NCBI RefSeq assembly: GCF_900496995.4
Contig: NC_044012.1
Span: 23,598,759-23,662,758, forward strand
Origin: Aquila chrysaetos chrysaetos
Lineage: Eukaryota > Chordata > Aves > Accipitriformes > Accipitridae
Length of the DNA: 64,000 nt
Direction of reading: 5' to 3'
Part shown: positions 22,575-34,500 of the stretch, one piece after another
How the letters are laid out: each line of letters starts with the position of its first letter
How positions within the stretch are numbered: position 1 is the stretch's first letter
Translations under genes and position numbers: made by a program
The notes under the pieces: model-generated
What the model was told of the DNA's origin: nothing
The model's database searches: none
The model's input: only the letters and a program-made list of their open reading frames with translations

Positions 22575-25500
22575 ATGGCCGTGGCTGTCACCACTAAGAC
22601 GGCGTGGAAGCTGCGTGAGTGTCGCCGGGCTGCTCTCCCGAGAGAGGGCAGAGGAGTTTCCCCGGCTGGAAGGGGGGGGTGGAAGGGGTGGTTTGTGATA
22701 GGAGCCAGCTAATCCCTGCCTGGGGTGTGGGTGCCCCGGCCCTCTTTCCACGTTGCTGACTGTATAATTTTTAGCTCCCAGAAATCCTTTTTGAAAACAT
22801 GGCAGCATAGTGGGATAGCGTAGGGCCTTGTCATTGCGATTGTCAAAGGGTCATGGCCTGGTTTTTTTTGTATTAGTTGCTGTAATGCTATCCTAAATTT
22901 CTAGCTAACCCCACGTGACTCTCATGTAGCACAAGAACAAGAAAGGGGGTGATGGAAACCCCCCTTCGGAGCCGAGGCTGCAGCGAAGAGTTCCCTTGGT
23001 GTCAGGTTAGCCCATTTGGGGTTGCCCTTCATTGCTGCTCACTTGTTACAGGAGGTGCGCTGAGCTCTTTGCTGCAGGAGGGATGAGGTGATCTTTGCAG
23101 GGCCTGTAGGTCTCATTCTCTTGAAATTGCTTTGCAAGAGACAGCAAGAATCTGCTGCTTTTACGTCCGTTGTTTTTCCTCAGAAGGAGCAGTAAACAGT
23201 TGCCAACTCTCAATTTCTAGCTGCTTCCCTGGTCACTGATGAGTAATTTCACAGGCGCTGTTGAGGAATGCTCAGAAGCAGTGGGAAGTGATCAGTTATT
23301 CAGAAGTGCGAGCTTTAGACCAGTGATTTGGGGTCTAGAAAATGGCTAGCAGAAATACAGTATCCTTGACTGCTAACACAGTAAGGGAGCTGAGATAACT
23401 GACTTAGTAATTTCATATCTTTTTGAGCAGAAAGCCAGTTTGCTGTGTTATCTTCCCATCCCTCAAACTCTATTTATAAGAAAAGTTGGAAGTCGATCAA
23501 TCTCCATTCTCTTTAAGTGGGCAGTTGTTCTTGATCTTCATTTTTGCTAGGCTCTGCCCCATCTTAGCATCCTCTTTAGAGCAAGAGGCGTTCCAAATAT
23601 TGGAAATGTTCCAGTGATGCTAATTAGGAGCTTCGTATTACCGAGCTGGTGGTTGATATCTGGTGACGAATGCTTCATTTAAAAAAAAAAAAAAGTTTGT
23701 GGGTTTAAGGAAATTGGCACTTCCCTGGGGGAGCAGATGAGGCTATCTGGCCGAGGCTGGCGTCAGGTTATAACCCGCCTTTTATGAAAAGAGGCTTGAA
23801 TGCTTCAGCAATGACTTTTAAACTCACAATATATTATTAAGAATGAAATCAAGAGGAGGGAAAAAAGTGGAGCTGCTGATGCACTTATTTCACCAGCAAT
23901 GCTCAGCATCTATCCTTTCAATTTTAACTAGCGAGTTGGTCTATTAATACTAATTGTACTGTTTGTTACCTTAAAGTGTGTGTATACATACGTACTTTAC
24001 TTTAGCATTGTCATATGGAAGATGGGTCTTTTGACACAATACAAGCATATTTTCAGATTTGCTCTTCTCATGTAATTTGTGGTCCAGTTACCTTTGTAAT
24101 TTGAAAGGTGTTTCTCCAGCTAAAGTGAAAGTTGCGCAGTTTTGCTTTCAAAAAAGCACTCTGAGAGCTTGAGATCAAAGTACCTGTAATTGCTATTGCA
24201 GCCGTCTAATATCCTTTTGGATTAGTGTTGCGTGTAAAATGGTCAAATTGCTTCTCCCACCAAAACAATCTGAAGGAAAGCTGAATTGATTGCTACCTAG
24301 CCTTTTTATAAACAAGTTTCGTAACTATTAGGTGTGCAAATCCCATGAACTTTCAAAGAAGAGAACTGTAAGAGGAAGAAATTGGTAAATACATCTGCCA
24401 CAAAGCCCCTGCCAAAAATTTGAGTGGATTTAAAAATCTGTAGTGAAAATTAGATATCTAAGCAAAGATGCTCATTTGGTTTCTCTTTTGCCCCAAACTT
24501 GTTTCTTTATGATGAGGCTTCCTTGGAGTTCTGTCATTGCAAAGCCCTCTCAGTATCAGAGCTTTGCCTCAGCCCCCAGTTTAACAGTCTTTTAGCATCA
24601 ATTGCATTTGTTGTTTTGTGCGCTTTCGGATATATATTCACCCTTCCTTTGTCACAGTTTCACACTTTGTATTGCTAAGTTTCACTGGTGTTACATAGTG
24701 GGAATGTAGCAAAGCCTCTGCCAAAGCTCAGAGAAGGGAGCTCCACCTATCCCTGCTGCTGAGTCTGACTTTTTTTCTGTGTAAGGTAACAAACTGTACT
24801 GCTGCTAATCTGCCAGTTCCTCTCAGGTTGGACAGTCTGCTGCTGCTTTCTAAAACGGGATTAACCAGCCTTTCGCTAGGTGACTCTGGCTGCTGCATGT
24901 TATTGCAGCTTCTTGGACAGCTTGGCTTTCTGAGACCCACCCGGGTACTGAAGGTAACACAGCTTCTGTGAGCACATTGCCACAGCTGAGCAAATCTTTA
25001 AAAGCTACTGAGCTGCTAGTGAGAGAAGATGCTTTTTGTAAGCCACATGAGCACTGGAGTTGTGAAGCTTGGTCAGCAAATGTCTTAAGTACAGCAGGCA
25101 GAGCCAAGAAAGACTGTTTTGAGCAAGATAATAGCGTGACTTCTTATCTGAACAGTGGGCTGCTGCAGTTTGTCCAGTGGAAACTGGAAAGTTTTTCTGG
25201 AGGAAGAGTATTTTTTTTAGTCCTTTGGGAGGAATGGGATGAAAATTGTTATACTACTCTGTAATAACAGTTTGCTTTGTTTTGTGCAGAAGAGATCACG
25301 GCTCACAGCAGCAATGTGTCCTCACTAGTCCTGGGAAAAAGTTCAGGCCGGCTGCTGGCAACTGGAGGAGATGACTGTCGGGTCAACATATGGTCAGTTA
25401 ACAAGCCCAACTGCATCATGGTAAGAACAGGCCTGTTTTCAACTTTTGGGGGATGGGAATATTAATTCTGAGGTATGGAGGGTGGGGAATGAGGGGAAAG

Positions 25501-28500
25501 ATTACTGGCTTGTAGCCTGTCAGACTTGTGAATAGAGTTTACCAACACAAAGCTGGGTGACTGGATTCTAGCTAAAGATAGGGACAGAATTTGGTAACTG
25601 GTGAGACCACTGGTCCGGAGAGAATCTGGGATGGCTGGCTGCTTCAGCCGGGCCAGTGCTTGCTCAGATAATGAACATTGTGCCTTCTGTTACCAGGCTA
25701 CAAATAATTAAATGCAGAGTTTTGTACAAGATCAGCTAGTTTTATAGTGCAAGATGCAGGGGCCAGTTTTATACGTTGGAGTTTGCCCTCACAGCAGGAA
25801 ACATCCCCAGCAGGATGCGTACCCACCTGTCCCACAGTCACTAACTGTCAGCACAAAGTTTGTCAGAACAGTTTGCTAACTTACCTGTAGGCTGGGGAAG
25901 AGTAACGCTGGGTGCAGTGTGTTACAAAGAGTGGGGTTACCCCAGTAGTGACCACTAAAGCGCACCATAAATATATTTACAGATGTCTGTCCTGCATCAC
26001 TTTTGCTTTGAGTGGGTGTTGTGGAAAACCATCTTTAGCAAGTGTCCCTTGTCGTTAGTTTAATTAACACACAGTAATGTTGTGTTACGGAAGGCATTTT
26101 GCTAGCCATTGTGAACCTTGTGAGGAAGAAATCGGGAAAGTAGGACCAAAAAGGCTAAAAGGAGAATGTGTGTACTTTATTTTTCCATTTATTTACTGTA
26201 TAAAGAGGTTGAAATGGGTGCAAAAGTTGTTGCTCACCTTTGGTAGTGTTGTGCTTCTTGCATAGCATAGTTAAGTTGTGTCTTTCCAGGCCATTGGTGG
26301 TGGCATGACAGTCGTTTGAAACCAGAGTATTGCCTTCCACAATGAGGAAGGTTGAAGGACTAAATATCTCCGTACCCTTTCAGTGGGAGCAGAGAGCTGT
26401 AGCTCTCCTGCGCTTCCTGGGAATCACAGATGTTAGAAGCTAGTGTTTCTGAGAGGCAGAGACTGACTGGAGCTGCTGAGGACTTCTGCAATTCTTGTAT
26501 ACCAAAAGAATCTTGATTTTTGGGATTGTGCTGTATGTTTTGTCCTCTGAAATTCATCTTTTGTGTTTATATTGTTAGGATTCCAGATGTTTACGTGTTG
26601 GGGAAGAGGGAGAAGAGGAACTTTTCAAGTAGCATTGCAACTTGGTTCAAGTTTGAGCTCTGTTTCTCACTAAGCAGTGACAGTTGCAGCTGTAGAGTAT
26701 GTAGAGGATTTCAGTTGCACATGAAATCCTAAGAAAGCCCCATCAGAGCAGGCAGCTTTCAACTGGTGTTCCCAGCCTCTGAACGTGTGTGGGGCGCACA
26801 GAGCTAGCTTAGCTATTTAAAAAGACCTGTTTGAGGATGGAGTAAAGCATGGAATATTGCTTAATCGACAAGCAAAAACTCTGCAATAGTGGTATTGGTT
26901 TTCTAGAGCTAGTTTTAAATATTCTTATGTTTTAATTAAATACTGGCTTTTTCAAAATACTTATGTAATTTGTAAGCTTTTAGGTGCTCAAGGGTGAAAG
27001 AAACTCCATACATGTGAATTACTACCTTATGCCTCAAGTTAATACTTCAGTAATAGCACCACGTTATCACTGTGACACCCATTGCTGGCAGCAACGTATG
27101 GCTCCTTGCTTATGTGAAGGTTTCGAAGTAGTCCTGCTTTTGCTTTTGCTTTGATTTTGTAACCGGTTCATGACACCTACGTGACCCATTTAGAGCAAAC
27201 ATGGTGCTGTTGTGCTTGCACAGCGTAATTTTTATAATGTAAAGCATGTGTCAACCTTGTCTGGTTGACACACCACATCCACACCTAATGTTTAACTACC
27301 CATGTCTCTGTTGATGCATCCTTTAAAAATTAGTCAGTGTGCCCCAGAAAGTGGGATAACATGGAAGATACGTGCACAGTGCTATATGCAGTGATGGTCT
27401 TTAGGACGCTCTACCGTACTGGTAGCTGATGAGGAAAAAGGACCAGTGGCACAACCAGGTGGTCCCAACTCATGGCTACATACTTCTGTTACCAATCGGG
27501 TATGGACAATGCCACTGTGGACAGGGCTGTGTCAGTAGCTGTTAATTGTGACTCATGGTTTTCTTTGCAGAGCTTGACGGGCCATACAACGCCCATTGAG
27601 AGCCTACAGATCAATACGAATGAGGAGCTTATCGTTGCAGGGTCCCAGTCAGGGTCCATTCGAGTTTGGGACCTGGAAGCTGCCAAAAGTATGTTTCCAT
27701 GAGTTTTCACTTCTGTTAATGCATGCTTTTTGGAGTATCCTTATGCTTAATATCTATGCTGACCCAGAAGGTTCCCAGCTTAAGAAGGAACAGGAGCCTG
27801 GCATTGCTTTCATCTTGATTTCCATCCCTCTTGGAGGGCTTTTATGCACTTCCTACTGAGACTGTAGAGCTGTGTATGTATGCTCGAGCAGAAATTTGTA
27901 CATGTATTGTGGAGATTGATTTGAGGAACTAGTTTCTAGGTTTTGACCCAAGTGTGCTGAAATCTATATTCCAGATCAGGTTCCATGCATGTATAGAGTA
28001 ACTGGGCATATAGAATTTGTATTCAGTGTCTCAGCTGAAAATTGTCAACCTTAATAAAAGGATCTAAAATCAGATTGGAAGTTTAAAGTATATTAGGATC
28101 TGCACAAGTCCAGGAATCCCCCACTTGCTGACCTCTTGTTCTCCTTTTTAGGTTCTAACTTTTCTTTCTTTCCTCAAGTGATTTTTCTCCTCTTCTGCTC
28201 TTGCATGACCATATAAATAGACAAACACCTAATTTTCAATAAATCGTAAAAGCTATGAACTCATCAAGCTCTGACCCTTTAAAGGCCAACTGTTGAGTCA
28301 TTCTTTATTTATTGCATTTTTCTCAAATCCTAGAATAAGTTTGCAAAGGTATCATGAATCACTTGAGTGCATTCCAGCAGGAATACCATAAAATGACTGA
28401 ATATTTCTCATAGGTTGCTACTTGTGCATAGAAAGAATGTGTAATGAAAATAGACTTACACTGGCTGAGCTAAGGTGGTGAACAGCAGGTGGCATAAATA

Positions 28501-31500
28501 ATAAAAAGCACTTCTGTCATTCAGACAGTTAGAATCAGTTCAGTTATAAAATAGTTTGACTCTACCAGTGGAGAGAAACTGATCTTGCTGAATTTAACAG
28601 GAGACCTATGTGCCAGTGTCTGTGCAAATGACCACTCCAGGTCTGGCTTAAGAGCTAATTTCTGCCCGGGGAATCATCAGACTGTTCCAGATGACAGATG
28701 ATAGAGAGAGATTGCCCGTGTTGTTATCTGAGCAATTTTTCTTCCTCGAAGTTGAGTTCTGCATTTGTGTCTGCTTTCAGAGATATGATGTACCAGTTCT
28801 ACTGGTCCTTTCTGGTTTCCAGAATTACAAGGGATGTTACTTGGTTAATGACTTGCTGAAACACTGTGATCGTTTGTTTGTCTCATGCTTCCCAAGTGTC
28901 CTTTCCCGGTCTTTGGGATGCTTCTTGCAAGGGGCAATTGAAGGAATCCAGGGCGAATATTGGTACCCAAGAGGTGAAGTCAGGTTTGTGCCTGGATGGG
29001 GGTGCAGAGTCCCAGGAAAGGGTCTGTCTAATAGCTGCAAGGTGAACCATGCAGGCAATCAAATGTCCCTTTCACTTGCTGGCTAAAACTGTTCCTCCCT
29101 CCTCTCCATTTTGTTCTCTTGGTAACAAGTGGAAAGATACACTGCCTGACAGCTGCCTCAAAGTGTGGCTTTTTAGTTTTATTTTCAGAATGGAGACCTT
29201 TGGAGTTTTAATCATAGTTTACACACCTAAGGACAGGACTTTCCTTAGAATCATTGAACATGGGCCCTCTATTGCTGTTTCTTTGCATTGCAAGGGTAAA
29301 GTCAGAAACATTTCCATAAAATAATGTATACAGATGAATAAACAATATGTAACGTGTCTAATCTGCATTGTATTAGCATGTGCTTTATGGTGTGGATAGT
29401 ATGATTAAACTTCTGCATGGTGTCTGGGGAAAACGGACTACTAAATATTTGCTCCCTATTCTTTCTTTCTCCCTCCTCTGCTTCTCCTTTTCCCAGTTCT
29501 TCGTACCTTACTTGGTCACAAAGCGAATATCTGCAGCCTTGATTTCCATCCTTTTGGAAGCTTTGTGGCATCTGGCTCTTTGGACACAAACATTAAGGTA
29601 AAACCCAGCTTCCCCTAGAGATTACCCTCTTTACTTGCAGCATCTTTGTTTTGAAGAGTGCCAGAACATGTTTTGTGCCAAGCTGTTGGTAGATGCTGTA
29701 CATCATCATTTCCATGTGTGTGGGCAGGTGTATTTGCAAGTGCTTGTGAAATTTGTGCATGTATTTTCACAGTGGTGGCTCATGAGTGTGACTCCTCTGT
29801 TGTGGAATGTGTCTCTGAGTAAGGTCCCAGCCGAGACCTGGTGTCGGCAAGTACAGAGGTCCTGATTGCTATGGATTGCATCTGCTTCATCAGGCTGGTA
29901 TTTGACTGTAGGAACTGAGCTTCTGTAGTAAGAAATACCTTACAGAAGTGATTCTTACTTGGGGAATTAGGTTAGGAAATACCCCTGAAGGAAACAGGGG
30001 TTCAACAACCCCTTCAGTGTTTTCATTCTGCAGTGTCGATCAGCTTGGTGACAGGGAGAGCTCTTGTTCTGATGGGACTCTTGAGCTCCCCACATATTGC
30101 TCTAAGCATATCTTTTGTTTGCTTTTCTTCCCTGTAGCTCTGGGATGTAAGAAGAAAAGGCTGTGTCTTCAGGTACAAGGTAAAATGCTTCATTGGCTTT
30201 CAGGTGAAGAGGGGAGAAAGATTCCTGTCAAGGACTTGTGAGAAAACCTTAAAGTGATTATGTACAATTAACTTCATGGTTTTCCAGTATGAAAATATGA
30301 TTTGCATGATCTGTGAAGTGGCCTGGCAAACCTCTGCAGGCCTCTGTGAAATGTATGGGAATATGAAATGGATATCATAGGAGTTAATGTACTATAGTCT
30401 GGTTGGCTTCAGTGGGGCATGGAGAGCATCCATGAGTGTTTCTTTATACTGTGGCTGATATTGCCATGCAAGTCCCCTCTGCACCGAGGTGGTTCTATTC
30501 TTGGGGCCTTTTTCTACCCAAAGAACTTGCTGTATATTAATTTAATTTAGAAACCAACTTAAAGGCACAGCACTTCTGTCTGACCACCCATAAATCTGTG
30601 TAATTTAAAATTGATTCTTATTAAACCAGATATGTATTTACCATACTTAAACTGATGCCAGAAATCTCTAGATGAGAGAGATTACATGCATTTAGTGTGG
30701 ATGACTGTAGCCCTTCAGTGTAGTGTTTAGCATTCTGCAAGCTGTGGACTTTGTGAAACAGTTACTTGGTTTTATTTTATTTTATAGGATTGAAAGATAA
30801 AAGCCAGAATTCCCTCTAAAGGAAGGAGGAAAAAAAAAAAAAAAATTGGTTTTTCTCATTTCAGGGTCACACAGAAGCAGTTCGATGTCTCCGCTTTAGT
30901 CCTGATGGGAAATGGTTGGCCTCTGCTGCTGATGATCACACTGTAAAGGTAATTTATTGTGACACTCTCCTTATGTGCTTGTGGCACATAGGAATGCTGG
31001 GATCGTCTTTTTACCAGGCATTACCAGTATTTGCTCATAAACACCTTTATTGCATTAGGCAGTGGTCTGAGCCCTGTGGCTTTGCAGGTACCAGTCTGTT
31101 TGAGGATCATGTCCAGTGGCCCACAACATACAGAAAAGAGCTGCACATGTTGAAATACACTTATTCAACAGACACGTTGGCTCTATGCACATGAAGGTTC
31201 AAGTTTTGATAGTGGTAGAGTTGTGATACCTGAACATTGGCCTCGGTTGTCTCCGTAAGTGTTACAGAATGTGTTGTCCACAGCACGTTGCTTCACCATA
31301 CCAATTTCTGGCTCCGCTCAGTTAACTCAGTAGGAGTGTGTTATCATACACACTGCACATGATTATCAGTCTGAAAATTGCTGTCAGGACTGAGCAGAGC
31401 AAGAGAAGGAATTATTGACTGAAGCAGTGACTTCAGTTGTTTCAGATGTGGTATGGAGGAATGTGGGCGAAGGACTGATTTTTGTTTTGAGTTTCATACG

Positions 31501-34500
31501 AAATAAACTGATCAGTCATTTCACTCTTTTTTTCAGTGGAGACTAGAGCACAGGAAGAATGAATTGTGAAGGGATTCAGAGCTTTTGGATTTTTGTTTGT
31601 TCACTTTTGAGATTTAATCTGTGGGGACAGGTGGAACTGCTGTATTTTATCCCAGTCTCTAAATATATACCAGAAGCTTCTAGGGGACAAACTAGGAATT
31701 AAAACTAAATGAAAAATTTAAAAGAGCATGCCAGAAAAAAAAAAAAAAAAGAAGAAAAAAAGAAAAAAATGCAGCCTTAAGTGACTGGGACGGTACTCCT
31801 TCCCTGATCATTGCTTTCTTTGACAAACTTGATCTGTTCTTGGAGAGGAAGAAGTCTTAGAAGGTTGCCAGTACAAGGAAATCCGAAGTGTATTGGAATT
31901 CTCTAACATTAAATCTTTTCAAGAGTCTCTCTGTTTTTTCCTTCTTCCAGCTCTGGGATCTGGCTGCTGGGAAGATAATGTATGAGTTTACAGGACATAC
32001 CGGCCCAGTAAATGTTGTTGAATTCCACCCTAATGAATACCTTTTGGCTTCTGGCAGCTCTGACAGGTATGTAAGAGAAGGGAGAAAGAAGGGAATAGTA
32101 TATGTCAGTTCTTTTTCCTGATGCTCTCCCTTTTAGGAACATAGAAAATAGGAATGTTACACAACTCACAACTGCCATTGCAAGAGCCTGACATCTAGCC
32201 AGCAGCACGTCAAATCTGTGATGCGCAGAACATGGAGATCTTGCCTTCTCATCCAAAATTGATGGCACCTTCTGCCATACTAGAAAACAATGCAATAGCC
32301 TCAAACATCTCACTAATCCAGCTGACATCCTATCTGAACAGCAAGCAGCCCTGCTCAGCTAGCAGGGTGTCCTCTTAGCTCTGGTCAGCTCTAAATACCT
32401 ATGCATATCCAGAGCTTCTAAGTATCTGTGGCTGGATTTATGGATCTTAGCTAGACTAGCCTTCTGTGTAGGTTCACCATATGTGCGCAACAGCAAAAGT
32501 CATTCTAGCTATTAGTATATTATTTCAATACTGGGTCCTACAGCAGATTTCTAGAGGGATGAGTGTCCCCCCCATACTTGGCACTGGTGAGGCCACACCT
32601 TGAATGCTGTGTTTGGTTTTGGGCCGCTCGCTACAAGAAAGACATTGAGGTGCTGGAACGTGTCCAGAGAAGAGCAATGAAGCTGGTGAAGGGTCTGGAG
32701 AACAAGTCCTGTGAGGAGCAGCTGAGGGAACTGGGGTTGTTTAGCCTGGAGAAAAGGAGGCTGAGGCAAGACCTCATCACTCTCTACAACTACCTGAAAG
32801 GAGGTTGTAGTGATGTGGGGGTCGGTCTCTTCTCCCAAGTAACAAGCGATAGGGCGAGAGGAAAGGGCCTCAGGTTGCACCAAGGGAGGTTTAGATTGGA
32901 TATTAGGAAAAATTTCTTCACCAAAAGGGTTGTCAAGCACTGGAACAGGCTGCCCAGGGAAGTGGTGGAGTTGCCATCCCTGGAGGTATTTAGAAGACGT
33001 GTAGATGTGGTGCTTAGGGACACGGTTTAGTGGTGGACTTGGCAGTGTTAAATTTACAGTTGGACTTGATGATCTTAAAGATCTTTTCCAACCTAAATGA
33101 TTCTTGATTCTCTGATTTTTGTTCTGTTTTGTGTACAGGACTGTTCGGTTCTGGGACTTGGAGAAGTTTCAAGTTGTGAGCTGTATTGAAGAAGAGGCTA
33201 GTCCTGTCAGGTATATCAAATTTCTACTGCAGTGTACTAGGCAGAGACTAAAGTGGGGGTGAAGGGAGGATTTCCTGGAAGAGACTTTACTGGGGAGAAG
33301 TTTGGGCTGCTGGAGACATTGCACAGGCCCACCAAGTGAACACCAGATCAGTGGGTTCATTGTTAGGGACGGGGCTGGAGGTGTTCAGTGAAGTCAGAGA
33401 TACAGCCCTGGGGTCCTTGTGGGACTGAGCAAGGTTGGAAAGCTGGGCCTAATTCTCCACCTGCCTTCCTCCCAGGTGTGTGCTCTTCAACCCAGATGGC
33501 TGCTGCTTGTATAGTGGCTTCCAGGATTCGCTGCGTGTGTACGGCTGGGAGCCAGAGCGCTGTTTTGATGTGGTCTTGGTGAACTGGGGAAAAGTCGCCG
33601 ACTTATCTATCTGCAACAACCAGCTGGTAAGCCACTGCTCCTTGGGACTGGGGGAGGTGGCTGCAAAACACGAGATAAAATCCTCCTGCCTCCTTGCAGG
33701 CCTTCTGACCTTTAAGCTCGTGTCAGACTATAAGTGGCCAGGGCTTGCAATGTGCCCAGCACTTAGACAGAGCTTGTGTGCTTTTGCTTTCAGCAGCCTT
33801 GTCCTCCACTTCGTCTCTCTTGGCCTTCTGGAGGAAAGGACTGGGGCTTGGTTTGATCAGTATTTAGAAACTATGCTTGGCAAAAGTTTTATCATAGCCT
33901 TTCATAAAACATTGGCAGCTTCGAATTGAAAAAGCCAAAGCACTTAACTGAGAAATTCTCAAGCACGGTTGCTCAGGGTCACTCCGTCATGCCTATGCTC
34001 AAAAAGGCAGGTGTGCACCCTGATCCCTGGTGAATTACCTTGACCTTTTGCCTCTGCAGATAGGAGTTTCCTTTGCGCAAAGCACAGTCTCTTCCTTCGT
34101 TGTGGATCTCAGCAGAGTGACAAAGTCGGATTCTATTCCTCATGGGCTGATCAGGGATGATGAGCCTTTTGTGCCACCTACCCCCACAGGGTCCTCCCTT
34201 CGCCGCATCTATGACAGGCCCTCAACTAGCTGCAGCAAGGCACAAAGGTAAGGGGATCTGCTGGCTTGTTGAATTTCAAGATTTTAAGGAAATGTGCAAG
34301 GAGCTTAGTGCTCTCGCTCTCTCTGAAAGAGTCCATATGGCTTGCCCTGACAGCATCTCTTTTTCCACAGCAGAGTGAAGCACAACTCAGAGAGTGAGAG
34401 GCGCAGTCCCAGCAGTGAAGATGACCGGGATGAGAAGGAATCAAAGGCTGAGATCCAGAACCCGGAGGATTACAAAGAGATCTTTCAGCCCAAGAACGCT

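Larger units (their letters stand above)
21250..22640 (+). promoter_or_regulatory. KATNB1: KATNB1 CpG-island promoter
   Basis: A long GC- and CpG-rich island ending at the KATNB1 start exon. It has no TATA box. It contains a G-tract (about 21399-21421), a YY1-type AAAATGGCGGC motif (21701-21711), an RFX X-box (21801-21814) and five CCAAT boxes in either orientation (21740-21744, 21780-21784, 21834-21838, 21904-21908, 21927-21931). The CCAAT boxes are 40-70 bp apart except for the last pair. This is the typical layout of a housekeeping, ciliary or cell-cycle promoter. The transcription start probably lies soon after the CCAAT cluster. Confidence 0.75.

Noticed and set aside
21259..22594. Large open frames (up to 205 codons) across the KATNB1 CpG island
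   Set aside because: Low stop-codon density due to GC content; Pro/Gly/Ala/Arg-rich without motifs. Only the short uORF at 22247 is kept as a candidate.
24968..25264. 98-codon open frame just before KATNB1 exon 2
   Set aside because: Intronic, ends before the acceptor of the exon at 25290 and has no recognisable similarity.
28691..29086. 131-codon open frame in KATNB1 intron 3
   Set aside because: No domain or repeat signature; most likely chance.
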